This document shows positions 35,247 through 47,027 of a DNA stretch of 64,000 nt, piece after piece. Source of the DNA: Aplectana chamaeleonis. Its lineage: Eukaryota; Nematoda; Chromadorea; Rhabditida; Cosmocercidae. Positions within the stretch are counted from its first letter, which is position 1, and each line of letters starts with the position of its first letter. Position numbers and translations under genes: made by a program. The notes beneath the pieces were generated by a model that saw nothing but the letters and a program-made list of their open reading frames with translations, was not told where the DNA came from and searched no databases. The DNA lies in the NCBI GenBank assembly GCA_029168955.1, contig JAPDOI010001766.1, forward strand, positions 65,001 to 129,000, written 5' to 3'.

Positions 35247-36457
35247 GGCAGTGATCACGATAAAAAATGTGTCTTAGTTTCGACTAGGAATGGGTAGTGG
35301 AGGGGCACACTGTAACGTTGACGTTGAAAAAACGCATGAAAACGAGCCAGGAAAAGCTCCAGAAGAGCCCGAAGTTGCCACTTCGAGCGCAAGGCAAACC
35401 CCAAAAGCGCAACACACGCCCACCGACGTGAACAAATGAATGCTCGAGATCATGAAATGAGCGATGGTTTCCTGTCAATAGCCCCGTTCTTCCCTTCACT
35501 CTCAACACCTCTCTTTACTCACTCAGGCGAACCATCGCTCCGAGCGGTACCGGAGAGCTACTCGAGCGGCGCTGCCTCTCCGCTCCGAGCGAAAATTAGC
35601 CATCTACTCGGGCCACAGCAGCTGCTCTCCGGGCCACAGCAGTATCGCTCGGAGCGATCTTCGGTCCCAACTGGCACTGCGGTCTCTGTTCGGGAGATTT
35701 TCAAAAATTTCCTAATCGCTATTTTTCTTTATTTCCGCCTCTTCTGGAGAGGATTAAGCCTGTTAAGAGGATAAGGTACCTGTTACAGCCTGTGGGTCAG
35801 GAGGTTAATCCTGCCACAGGCCGCAACAAGGATACCATCCCAGCATGGTCCGCAATGAGGAAGCCTTCCCTTCGCGGGCCATGGGGTATCCCCTCGGCCG
35901 CCAAAATTTGTCATCCTGAGAGTGATCCGAGGTCACCTCTCAAGAGTGGCCTCGAAAGGCCAACTACCCGTCTACATGAGGCGAGCCGCCTTTTATACCC
36001 GCAGGATTGGTTGTTCTTTGAGTGATAACGTGGCTCGCACGTTATCACTCAAAGAACAACCAATCCCGCGTCTCTCTATCTCTAGCGATGGCACCGCTGT
36101 GGCCCCGAGAGCGACCGGAGAGCGACCGAGGGGCGAACTGGCACCGGACAGGGACCGCGGTGCCAGTTGGCCCCTCGGCCGCTGTCCGGGCGATGACGTA
36201 ATAATTGGGAGGAGCCGGTCCCGCTCGGAGCGATGGTTTTCCTGAGCAGGTCAGCTCGCATACATCAGCTGCAAAAGACGGAAGTCACAAGCCTCGGACA
36301 ACTCGTCTACCATGTTTTCTTAGCTCAAACTTTGAGGGACCATAACTCTGTTCCCGGAAGGTCTTGTACGATTTCAGAGACATGATTGGAATCTGCATGG
36401 GGCCGTTTTCAAGATAGGCGGGAAAACAGAAAAAAGATTTTTATCGTGAACACTGCC
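35247..36457. mobile_element. 1.2-kb inverted-repeat element with GGCA ends, TTAA flanks
   Basis: The left end GGCAGTGATCACGATAAAAA and right end TTTTTATCGTGAACACTGCC are inverted with one mismatch, and TTAA sits at both sides. Inside, a second inverted pair (CGAACCATCGCTCCGAGCGG near 35528 against a mirrored sequence ending near 36240) encloses a GC-rich CTCCGAGCG/CCGGAGAG region and a perfect hairpin at 36005-36065. Non-coding. It shares its terminal motif with the element at 32996-33599. Confidence 0.7.
36005..36065. repeat. Perfect 28-bp hairpin
   Basis: The 28-base arms are exact complements around a GCTCG loop. The left arm begins GATTGGTTGTTCTTTG and ends TGATAACGTG. The perfect match suggests recent origin or active homogenisation. 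It lies at the core of the 35247-36457 element. Confidence 0.9.
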
Positions 36458-36842
36458 GTTAAGCAACTGTTATGACTTGGCCGACAGCTTGGTGGGTCAC
36501 ACCAATCAGTTCAGTGCGTTTGAAAAGCATAAATCGACGGCTCTCCTGGCACGAACAGTTTTCAATACGCTTTTCCAGTGGGTGGTCTAATCTGAACGAG
36601 TTTCCACTATTTCACCGATTCGAATACCACTAATCTTACTCACAGAATAGGATTGTGAAACACCAGTTTCCGTTTTGAAAACAGGGCAGTCACCACCGAA
36701 GGATCTTTTGCTCACGTTGATGACGACACAATGGTTGTGCTCCATCTTTTGTCTAATCTAAAATTTTCAGCTCAGAAAATCAATCTCTTAACTCTTGGAA
36801 TCTGCTAATAATAACCACCTAGTCAGGTATGCAGAGTAATGG

Positions 36843-37212
36843 TCCGCCTAAGAACGTAAAGGCCAACCGAACAATGCTCGACACGACGCGGCTGCATCAT
36901 GGCTTCTCGTAAACAAAGTTGATGATTACCAATTGATAAAGGGTAGGGTATAAAAGGAGTGGAGAGCGGTGTGTCTTCATTCACATACCATCCTTCTCCT
37001 GGGGTCGGCAGTTGTGGCTCTGCCTGGGCTAGGAAGTAGGAGAACAGCACCACAGGCGGTTAAAATATAGTAAAATTCGAGTAAAAATTTTAAAAATTTT
37101 TTGTTTAAAATATTTTTTTATTTATATTTTTTTATATGAGAATTATAGAGCCGTGAAGCGACCGCGTCGGGTCGAGCAATGTTCGGTTGGCCTTTGCGTT
37201 CTTATGCGGTCA
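36843..37212. mobile_element. Foldback carrying a stray copy of the composite element's promoter block
   Basis: Arms of about 50 bp (AAGGCCAACCGAACAATGCT near 36860 and its mirror near 37170) surround a block with GTATAAAAG (36948-36956), then AGAGCGGTGTGTCTTCATTC and GGGGTCGGCAG. This block is a diverged copy of the region containing the opposing TATA box in copies A, B and C. It is outside those copies. Confidence 0.6.
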
Positions 37213-37670
37213 GCGGGCCTTCACCAGTTGGCCACGATTTTCGTCTTCGGACGACACACTTTTGGTGTGCCGACCCGCTTTTCCGGCACACTTGTTAAAG
37301 GCACTGTTCAAGATGGAGAAGTACTTGCAAAAACTGTCAAAATCTGTTTTGAACGAAAACAGCTGAAAAACTGCGAAGGATCCGCGGTGAAAAACGCGCT
37401 GAAATTAAAGTATTCAAGGCACAAAGATTCCAATTTGTGCACAGGTTCACAGCGCCTCCGATAGAAAGTGAAATTCGCTACTGTGTCTGGTCAAAAATCT
37501 GCTACGTGCACAGCAACCTATGAAGTAATTGAGAGTTTACCGAAATAGTTTCTTACAGAAAGCAGACAAAAGTATTAGTGTCAACTAAATAGGAAGAGTG
37601 GAGCTCGATGAAGGCCATGTCTACGACCAGAAGTCAATAATTTATTGCGGACGCTATCTAACTGTTTTAA
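37213..37670. other. Short intergenic stretch left of copy B
   Basis: A single GGCACTGTTCA end-like motif occurs at 37300 after TTAAA, without a partner, probably a solo end of the GGCA family. Nothing else is recognised. Confidence 0.4.
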
Positions 37671-38286
37671 ATTGTGGTGAGCGCGAAGCGCTCACCAGGA
37701 TTTGGCTTTGATCTCTTCCCGCGCGGATGCCCTACAATGAGATCACCTATTCATACCGTCAACAGAGGTATGAGCTGTACACTATTCGACGCGCTGCAAG
37801 AAATTACATATGTGTGCAACTTTTCATCCCAATTGGTCCCCGCTTTCTGAAGTTATGACCTCTCAAAGTACGCAAAAACGTTCTCCACCACCGCCTCCGC
37901 CTCCGCCTCCGCCTCCGCCTCCGCCTCCCCCTCCGCCTCCGCCTCCGCCACCGCCTCCACCTCCGTCCGTCGAAAACCATTTTTTGGAAGGCGTGGACCA
38001 AATCGCTCGAAAATTTGTGACTAGATGTAATAGACCACGGGAATGACGAAAATAATTGTCAGAACTCACCATAATGACTTCTGGGCCCCTAACGGGCGTT
38101 TGAAACTCGGAAACCGGCCTCTCAAGATTAGTTTATAAAAATGACGGGTTTTTCGTTATCAGTCATTGTTTTCTTAAAGACTCCATATAAATACCTTGCT
38201 CTCTAGGGTGGTGTACTCTAAACGCCCGGCTTGGAACAGGACGCTATGCGGAAGGGTTGTTTTTGAGCGTGGCGCGTGTTTGTACC

Positions 38287-39018
38287 ATGCGCACCAAAGA
38301 TAAGAAGTCGTCGCAGGGTGTGCTGAAGTGTCGGTTGACTATGCGAGACCGCAGTAGGAGTATTCAGGACGTCGTGGAACTACAGCAACCCCTCAGTAGG
38401 GGTGTGCAGGACGCCGTAGAATGTGTGCAGGACCTCAGTAGGAGTGTGCAGGACCTTAGTAGGAGTGTGCAGGACATCATGGGACCTGTGCAGGACCCCA
38501 GTAGGGGTGTGCAGGACGTCGTAGAATGTGTGCAGGACCTCAGTAGGAGTGTGCAGGACCTTAGTAGGAGTGTGCAGGACATCATGGGACCTGTGCAGGA
38601 CCCCAGTAGGGGTGTGCAGGACCTCAGTAGGAGTGTGCAGGACATTTTGGGACCTGTGCAGGACCCCAGCAAGGGTGTGCAGGACGTCGTAGAATGTGTG
38701 CAGGACCTCAGTGGGAGTGTGCAGGACCTTAGTAGGAGTGTGCAGGACATCATGGGACCTGTGCAGGACCCCAGTAGGGGTGTGCAGGACCTCAGTAGGA
38801 GTGTGCATGACATTATGGGACCTGTACAGGACCTCAGTAGGAGTGCGCAGGATATCATGGAACGTGTGCAGGACCCCAGTAGGGGTGTGCAGGACGTCGT
38901 AGAATGTGTGCAGGACCTCAGTAGGAGTGTGCAGGACCTTAGTAGGAGTGTGCAGGACATCATGGGACCTGTGCAGGACCCCAGTAGGAGTGTGCAGGAC
39001 ATCATGGAACCTGTGTAG
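38287..39018 (+). CDS. Element leader frame running into the array (doubtful protein)
   Basis: An ATG in good context (ACCATGCG), about 95 bp after the TATA box, opens a 243-residue frame. It has a basic leader, MRTKDKKSSQGVLKCRLTMR, followed by heptads such as VQDLSRS, VQDIMGP, VQDPSRG and VQDVVEC. V and L/I at positions one and four of each heptad would suit a coiled coil. The same ATG and leader exist in A (6374-6544) and C (51742-51999, minus), where indels end the frame early. The copies are too similar to test selection. Across the diverged array families the third codon position is the conserved one, which argues against selection on this protein. I list it because the leader and TATA box are shared by all copies. 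Confidence 0.2.
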   Translation: MRTKDKKSSQGVLKCRLTMRDRSRSIQDVVELQQPLSRGVQDAVECVQDLSRSVQDLSRSVQDIMGPVQDPSRGVQDVVECVQDLSRSVQDLSRSVQDIMGPVQDPSRGVQDLSRSVQDILGPVQDPSKGVQDVVECVQDLSGSVQDLSRSVQDIMGPVQDPSRGVQDLSRSVHDIMGPVQDLSRSAQDIMERVQDPSRGVQDVVECVQDLSRSVQDLSRSVQDIMGPVQDPSRSVQDIMEPV

Positions 39019-41187
39019 GACCCCAGTAGGGGTGTGCAGGACATCGTAGAATGTGTGCAGAACATCAGTAGGAGTGTGCAGGACATCATGGGACCTGTGC
39101 AGGACCCCAGTAGGGGTGTGCAGGACGTCGTAGAATGTGTGCAGGACCTTAGTAGGAGTGTGCAGGACATCATGAAACATGTGCAAGACCCCTGTAAGGA
39201 TGAGCAGGACTTCATGGAATGTGTGCAGGACATCAGTAGGAGTGTGCAGGACATCATGAAGCGTGTGCAGGACCCCAGTAGGGTTGAGCAGGACGTCATG
39301 GAATGTGTGTAGGACCTTAGTAAAATTACACAGGACATCATAGAACGTGTGCAGGACCCCAATAGGGGTGTGCAGGACATCATGGAATGTGCAGGACCTT
39401 AGTAGGAGTGTGCAGGACATCATGAAACGTGTGCAAGACCCTGTAAGGATGATCAGAACTTCGTGGAATGTGTGCAGGACATCAGTAGGAGTGTGCAGGA
39501 CATCATGAAGCGTGTGCAGGACCCCAATAGGGGTGTGCAGGACATCATGGAATGTGTGCAGGACCTTAGTAGGAGTGTGCAGGGCATCATGAAACGTGTG
39601 CAAGACCCCTGTAAGGATGATCAGAACTTCGTGGAATGTGTGCAGGACATCAGTAGGAGTGTGCAGGACATCATGAAACGTGTGCAAGACCCTGTAAGGA
39701 TGAGCAGGACTTCATGGAATGTGTGCTGGATCTCAGTAGGGGTGTGCAGGACGCCGTAGAATGTGTGCAGGACCTCAGTAGGAGTGTGCAGGACCTTAGT
39801 AGAGAGTGTGCATGACATCATGGACCTGTGCAGGACCCCAGTAGGGGTGTGCAGGACGTCGTAGAATGTGTGCAGGGACCTCAGTAGGAGTGTGCAGGAC
39901 CTTAGTAGGAGTGTGCAGGACATCATGGGACCTGTGCAGGACCCCAGTAGGGGTGTGCAGGACCTCAGTAGGAGTGTGCAAGACATTTTGGGACCTGTGC
40001 AGGACCCCAGTAAGGGTGTGCAGGACGTCGTAGAATGTGTGCAGGACCTCAGTGGGAGTGTGCAGGACCTTAGTAGGAGTGTGCAGGACATCATGGGACC
40101 TGTGCAGGACCCCAGTAGGGGTGTGCAGGACCTCCCAGTAGGAGTGTGCATGACATTATGGGACCTGTACAGGACCTCAGTAGGAGTGCGCAGGATATCA
40201 TGGAACGTGTGCAGGACCCCAGTAGGGGTGTGCAGGACGTCGTAGAATGTGCAGGACCTCAGTAGGAGTGTGCAGGACCTTGGTAGGAGTGTGCAGGACA
40301 TCATGGGACCTGTGCAGGACCCCAGTAGGAGTGTGCAGGACATTATGGAACCTGTGTAGGACCCCAGTAGAGGTGTGCAGGACATCGTAGAATGTGTGCA
40401 GAACATCCCAGTAGGAGTGTGCAGGACATCATGGGACCTGTGCAGGACCCCAGTAGGGTGTGCAGGACGTCGTAGAATGTGTGCAGGACCTTAGTAGGGA
40501 GTGTGCAGGACATCATGAAACATGTGCAAGACCCTGTAAGGATGAGCAGGACTTCATGGAATGTGTGCAGGACATCAATAGGAGTGTGCAGGACATCATG
40601 AAGCGTGTGCAGGACCCCAGTAGGGTTGAGCAGGACGTCATGGAATGTGTGTAGGACCTTAGTAAAATTACACAGGACATCATGGAACGTGTGCAGGACC
40701 CCAATAGGGGTGTGCAGGACATCATGGAATGTGTGCAGGACCTTAGTAGGAGTGTGCAGGACATCATGAAACGTGTGCAAGACCCTGTAAGGATGATCAG
40801 AACTTCGTGGAATGTGTGCAGGACATCAGTAGGAGTGTGCAGGACATCATGAAGCGTGTGCAGGACCCCAATAGGTGTGCAGGACGTCATGGAATGTGTG
40901 TAGGACCTTAGTAAAATTACACAGGACATCATGGAACGTGTGCAGGACCCCCAATAGGGTGTGCAGGACATCATGGAATGTGTGCAGGACCTTAGTAGGA
41001 GTGTGCAGGACATCATGAAACGTGTGCAAGACCCTGTAAGGGGATGATCAGAACTTCGTGGAATGTGTGCAGGACATCAGTAGGAGTGTGCAGGACATCA
41101 TGAAACGTGTGCAAGACCCTGTAAGGATGAGCAGGACTTCATGGAATGTGTGCTGGATATCAGTAGGGGGTGTGCAGGACCCTCAGT
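38347..41187 (+). repeat. 21-bp minisatellite array, about 135 units (copy B)
   Basis: Same unit family as copy A, but without most of the 84-bp block expansion. The first 1 kb (38347-39312) aligns block for block with 6433-7395. The second half has more one-base indels, for example near 39800, 40135 and 40940, than the first. Confidence 0.95.
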
Positions 41188-43114
41188 TCAATGTTCAGGA
41201 CACCGTATGCAAGCCAGGCCTCCGAATCTACAAGAACGATAGTTAAGTCCTCCAGAACAGGGCTACCGTAATCTCACTCGAGTTGGCTCTAAAATTTTCT
41301 AAGTTCTGACTCCGATTTCGCTTCATCTTCCCTACAGGTGGTGATGTTTCCCTGCTTTTTAGTCCAGGCAGATCCTCAACTGCTGACCCCTAGAGAAGGA
41401 CGGTGTGTGAATCAAGACACACCGCTCTTCACTTCTTTTTATACTTTATCATTGATCAATTGGGTATCATCAAATTTGTTTACGAGAGCCGAATAACATC
41501 ATTCCTGAGATTACGGTAGTCCTCTTCTGGCGCACTTAACTATCGTTCGCGCTGGAAATCAATTTCCATCTTTCAGGCTCAATTTCATGATTGAGCCCGG
41601 TAGACCACACTGGTAAACTTTGGCGAGTCAAAAACGTTGGACGATGAGGTTAATATCCGCCACCAATTCTCACCAGTCATCTAGCCCTTTTTCCTAGAAT
41701 GTTGGTGCGACAGTAAGATAACAGGAAAAATTGGTTACGGCACGAACTCCACATGCAGAAAAACTCCGAAAATGATTTTGGCGCGAAATTCAAATTCGTA
41801 TTTACAATGTGTTCCGATTGACTTTTCTTTACAAATGAAAGGTTTTTCTATGGGCCCCTTCAACATTTTCTTTCACTAGAGGGGCCAAGCTACGCAAAAA
41901 CTCATAGAAATGATGGAAAACTCTGATAAAAGAGGCCTGATACTGCGCTATCGAACATTGTTTTTATTAGAGCTCTACGGGAATACTTCGACTGGTAGCC
42001 TCACCAATGGGCCGTTCATTTTCATCTCTGTCTTGAGTGGTGCGTGCCCCGTCTAGAAGAGTGCCTAGAACCTGTACAATTGGGTCATTTTGAAACTCAT
42101 TTCTTCATTTTTCGACTTTTAAATTCAAAAGTATATGCCTTGCATCTATTATATTTGTAGGAAGCCGCGTTGCAACAATTATCTTGCAGTCTTAGCAGCG
42201 GAGCGGTTATTTCTTCATTTCTACCACTATGTTTTCAGAAAAAAAACAACTTGACTTCTGGAGCTCGACGATATTGTAGAAGGGAAACCCTTGTAAAAGT
42301 TGTGAAATTTCTGAAAGTTGGGCTCCGCAGAAAGGTCAAGGATTTGGCATTGCTCCTAAATGTTGTGAAATTGTTTTATTGGATTTGGCTTTCAACTTGA
42401 TTTTTCAAATGTAGTGAAATTGTCGAATTGATTTGGCTGTGATGATACTATATGCAGATAACATAATCATTAAATCTAGTGAAATTGTTGCAAACGGATT
42501 TGGCAGGAGCTCTATCAATTATCACAGTCAAATCACGCGTCAGAAGGTCCTCTGGCGAGGGAATGAAGACAAAAGAAAAAATAATAATCCTCAGTCAACA
42601 ATGCTGAACGAAACGTGGCCTTATGGGCTAGAATTAAGGTTTCCGAATGCTATTCTGCCCTTTCAGTGTAGCTCCCACTAACAATAAGGTACCAGACCTT
42701 CCCTCACCGATGAGATAAAAATCATGAAAACGAAATCTAACGCAATTTACTCGCTACTGACTCTATGTCTTCGTGTCCTCAACGCTTTCACGGTTCGCAT
42801 TGTATAGAAACGTTTTTGCTGCTAGGTTTATTCCTGTTCTCATTCGATTCAATATGCGCTTCAAGGAAAACCCCTTCTGACGCGTGATTTGACTGTGATA
42901 ATTGATAGAGCTCCTGCCAAATCCGTTTGCAACAATTTCACTAGATTTAATGATTATGTTATCTGCATATAGTATCATCACAGCCAAATCAATTCGACAA
43001 TTTCACTACATTTGAAAAATCAAGTTGAGAGCCAAATCCAATAAAACAATTTCACAACATTTAGGAGCAATGCCAAATCCTTGACCTTTTCTGCGGAGCC
43101 CAACTTTCAGAAAT

Positions 43115-44968
43115 TTGGTCTTTCATTTTTAAATTTGATTTCATATAATTTTATACCATCCCACAGCTGCGCCTCGCAGGATTTGTGTCTATGGTTATCA
43201 TCTCTGATCTTCGTTGGTTGTATACACGTATACTAATCGTGTAAGTCCCTAAATAAATAAATAATAATCGCGAAACGCCGAACCGGAAAAATCGCCAGTG
43301 CCGTATAATATCATGGCATTAGCCCTTCTCTCGGGTTGGTCATATCAACCAGCAGCCATATCGCACTGGCAATTTGTCCGGTTCGGCATTTCTCCTCCAG
43401 TAATATTTCACATAATTTTCGAGCCAGTTGATTATCTCTGATACTACATACAAAACATCACTAGAGTCGCCAGCAAGAAAAAGACCGATCTTATATGACT
43501 ATTTTAACTTCAAATGGGACCTTTCGTGTTTTTTTTTAGTTAAGATCGTACAACGGCGGTTTTGAAACTAGTTGGGGGGCACTCAAGATTCATCCAGAGA
43601 AATAGAGATTCCTCCACGGCAACGCGTATTAGAAAGGTGTTATTCACGTTAGAAACGTGTTAAACGTGTCGTATCACCTGTTTAAATCATGTTAAAAAGG
43701 TTTCATATCAAGAATTTCATTATAAACCTTGAGTGCCCACCCCCCCCCAACTAGTTTCATACCTAACAGTGGACCTAAAAAAGACCTAACAAAGGAGAAC
43801 TTATTGAAGAAAAAATATATTCATATTTCATTGTGAACTCTGCCTTCATAGGCAGAGTCCAAGCTCAAAAATAACTTTTGGTATTGGGACTATCCTAGAC
43901 GGTTGGGGGAGGTCCGCCCAAGATTTTCTTGTAGAAATTAATGGAAAACTTGATAAAAGATGCTTGATGCTGCTATCAGTCATTGTTGTTGAACCCTTGA
44001 TATTATGGCTCTGCCGCTGTGTGTCAGGCGGGGCCGTCATTTTTGATTCAGAGGAAAGCGGGTCATTCCTCTGAGTACCTGAGTACCTGCCTTCCAATAT
44101 TAAAGATTGCTCACATATGAATTATGTGTCGTGGAGTCTGTATCACACTCGGGTTCCGCACTGTATGCCAGGAATCGCATGCTAACGATCGTGATCGTGA
44201 AGAGCAAATTTAGAGTGATCATCATGAAATGAACCCCACCCGTCTGCTTTGCACCTTTTGACTCGAGATCCATCTCTATCAAACTGATCATAAAACGATT
44301 TCGAAATTTTATCGCTTTGTTTGACCTTTACCATTTCCTGAGTTGCGCCTCGAAAATGTTTCATATGAAGTGTGGGTTCAATTGAAGCCGACCGGTTAGA
44401 AGTAGGCCGTGAAATAATTCTAGTGACGCACCTATACTTACCTTCCAGCCTCCCTGCTTTAGGCCCCTGACAGAGTTGGTTGAACAAACGCCGTGGCCAA
44501 CCTGGTCGATACGTATGAAAACCGTTGGCGATAGAGGCTGCAAAAACACCCGGTGTGGCCAGCTGTGCTTGACGCGGTATATATGTATGAATTATGTGGA
44601 ATGATGTCATGGGTATCATTCATTTATCACCTCATATCATGTGAACGTCTGTCGGGTCAGCCGCAGCGGGCGCTTTTTCCACCCCATCCATGTCTGTCAT
44701 GATTATTGACCGCGCTGGCTACGCCGATCGGCCAGTTAGGGCCTATTCATACTTCCAACCTCTCGCTCTGCCAGAGTGGACCGCGCGGAAAAAGTGGTGA
44801 GTATGAATAAAAACGCGACCTCCAGCGCCTCCCGCCTCTCCCGCGCCTCCTGCCCCGCCACAGTGGTGTCTCTGGAGCATTCATACTCCCCTCTCGCACC
44901 GCAGAGGTACTTGTTGGTAGCATTACTTGTTGCACTAAATTACGTCATATAAGTGTAGGATCCAGTTT
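43115..44968. other. Intergenic DNA with two palindromic elements
   Basis: A palindrome at 43270-43392 pairs GAAACGCCGAACCGG with CCGGTTCGGCATTTC around a CCAGTG core. An element at 43563-43759 has ends TGAAACTAGTTGGGGGG and its mirror. Just before the first, AAATAAATAAATAATAA (43250-43268) could be the tail of an old non-LTR element. The sequence at 43930-44000 (GATAAAAGATGCTTGATGCTGCTATCA) is a diverged match to the region near 15720 in copy A. No gene is supported. Confidence 0.5.
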
Positions 44969-45490
44969 ATGGCATCAGTTTTTTGGGAAGCGAAAGGAAT
45001 TTTGTTTGTGAATTACTCGCAAACTGGTAAAATAGTTGATTCTGAGTATATTGCAACCTTTTGGACCAGTTGAAGGAAAAAATCGCAAAAAAGACCTGGT
45101 TCCCAGAGGAAAAAATCCTTTTTCATCAGGACAATGCACCGTGTCACAAGAGCGTTTTGACAATGGCTAAAAATCATGAAATTAAGTTCGAATTATTGGA
45201 GTATCCAACGTATTCACCAGATTTGGCCCCAGCGACTTCCATTTGTTTCCAGAACTCAAAAAATTTATGCGTGGCAAGCGTTTTTCATCAAATGAAGAGG
45301 TCATAACGGCTGTTCAAGCGTATTTGGCAGACCTTCCGAATTCTCACTCCAGGGATAGGATCCACAGATTGGAGGATTGTTGGAGCAAGTGAATTGATAT
45401 TCAGGGAGATTATACTGAATAACAAAGTGTATTTTGAATCACAAAATTGTGTTTTTCTTACCGAACGACAAAACTTATCGAACAACCTGG
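44969..45490 (+). pseudogene. Mariner-family transposase remnant, C-terminal half
   Basis: Starts within the transposase at a MASVFWEAKG-like stretch, continues with LDQLKEK and the catalytic-core FHQDNAPCH, and then reaches YSPDLAP. Single-base losses break the frame near 45058 and 45232. A TGA near 45390 precedes the last dozen codons (IDIQGDYTE). It ends with an inverted-repeat end (AAAACTTATCGAACAACCTGG) next to a TA. It differs from the remnant at 22503-23110, so two mariner lineages are present. The N-terminal half is missing. Confidence 0.85.
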
Positions 45491-45660
45491 TACCACCTAC
45501 TTATCAGCCAGTCAGCCTACTTACATGACTGCTTTATACCTATCTAACTGTCTACGTACCTGGTAACCTGCCTGCTTACCTGTGTACCTAATTCTCGCCC
45601 TACCTAGTTATCTGCGTGTTCGTCTACATTCCTAAATACACTTACTTGCACGCCTGACTG
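45491..45660. repeat. Degenerate CCTA/CCTG tetranucleotide tract
   Basis: About 170 bases of loosely periodic TACC, CTGC, TTAC and CTAC words. A decayed simple repeat abutting the mariner end. Confidence 0.5.
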
Positions 45661-45866
45661 CGACCGTTACTTTATGTTGGATCACGTGATAGAAGAGTTC
45701 CGAGCAAAACCAAACCACTCCAATCGCTTTGCGGTTGGAGCGTTACTCGGAGAACGCAGGAGGTCTAGCCTTACACGAGACTCTTCTCTCATTTTGAGAT
45801 TTAACTCCTATCCCATTGCTGCCATACCGTACCTATTAATACGAATCTCATGGGAACTTAATTAAA

Positions 45867-46308
45867 GGCATCGTTCGCACTGAAAATCAATTTCCATTTT
45901 TGGGCTCAATTTCATGGATGAGCTCGGTAGACCACACTGGTGGGTTTTGGCGCTTCAAAAACCTAGGCTTATGTGGTTGGAAGAGGTTGAAGATGAGGAT
46001 CCGCCACCAGTTCTCACCAGTCATCTAGCACTTTTTCCGGCCGGCAAACAACATGAAAAACAGTTACGGCACAAACTCCACATGCAGAAAAACTTCAATA
46101 ATAACAGTGACAAGGCCGTCAAACGCAGAAAACCCTCAGAAACGATTTTGCCGCGAAATTCAAATTCGTATTTACAATGTGTTCCGAATGAATTTTCCTT
46201 ACAAGTGGAAGTTTTTCATGGGCGCCTTCGACATTTTCGTTCCTTAGAGAGGTCAAGCTACACAAAAACACGAAAAAATATTATACGGTTTCCTGCGCGC
46301 ACGATGCC
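45867..46308. mobile_element. Short element with GGCA ends in a TTAAA site
   Basis: The ends are GGCATCGTTCGCAC and GCGCGCACGATGCC, flanked by TTAAA and TTTAA. The interior (ATCAATTTCCATTTTTGGGCTC and onwards) is a diverged copy of 15340-15720 inside composite copy A and of the equivalents in B and C, so the composite element captured or shares this sequence. Non-coding. Confidence 0.7.
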
Positions 46309-47027
46309 TTTAAGTGTAAAACCTCTTCTCCAATTTATACGTTTGAACAATGGTTTTGAGTTTCGGTACAAATTTGAACGCTATGGCGTTTAATTTTGTA
46401 ATTTCACGACTGACTTTGACTTTTTCAGACTCTAAGGGGGGGGGGGCGCGAATTCGCCGGCAAGTCAGTCGAATAGAATCTTGTACCAGTACCGCATAGG
46501 ACCGAACGTTTCTTCCTATGTTTGTTGTTCAGTACAGATAATTGAGCTGCATTTTGGTCAAAGTAACTAAGCAAACAATGAAATATTTATTACGCTAAAC
46601 AAATGATACCTTGACAAGAAAATCGTTGTCACATCCCTATTCAAAACTTCGGAATCGTGCTAAAAAACGAAAAATGGAGGGAAAAAGAAAATCCGAACGA
46701 TATTTGAAAATTTTTGAAATTTATTCCTGCTAGATTTTACAATTATGCAAGCTGCGATCACTTATCACAATATGAGCGCTTCAACAATACAGAAGGAGTA
46801 GTGGAAGGAATACAAAATGCGAGTACATGAAGGAAACGGAATACGACTTGTTAGTAGGATGATCATTCCTCAAGAGAGAAACATATCTTGAAATTCGACA
46901 CCGCCTATTTCATGATTTGAGAAACTCACAGCAATAAAATGCAAACAAAGGTGAGCGAAACGAGAACCAGGAAAGATGTATTATAATTGGTGAATAGCGT
47001 GCTGCTTTTCACCGAAAACTAATCCGA
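46309..47027. other. Intergenic stretch, nothing recognised
   Basis: A run of about 11 G lies near 46435-46446. The remainder is AT-rich with no supported exon or repeat. Confidence 0.5.

Larger units (their letters stand above)
37671..43114 (+). mobile_element. Composite hairpin-ended minisatellite element, copy B (5.4 kb)
   Basis: Same order and ends as copy A: hairpin 37676-37696, CCTCCG tract 37886-37967, TATA 38186-38193, array 38347-41187, opposing TATA 41437-41444, terminal inverted repeat 42307-43114. Outside the array it is nearly identical to A, differing by scattered substitutions and small indels, so the copies spread recently. The left flank is TGTTTTAA and the right flank TTGGTCTT. 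No target duplication longer than one or two bases is visible. Confidence 0.85.
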
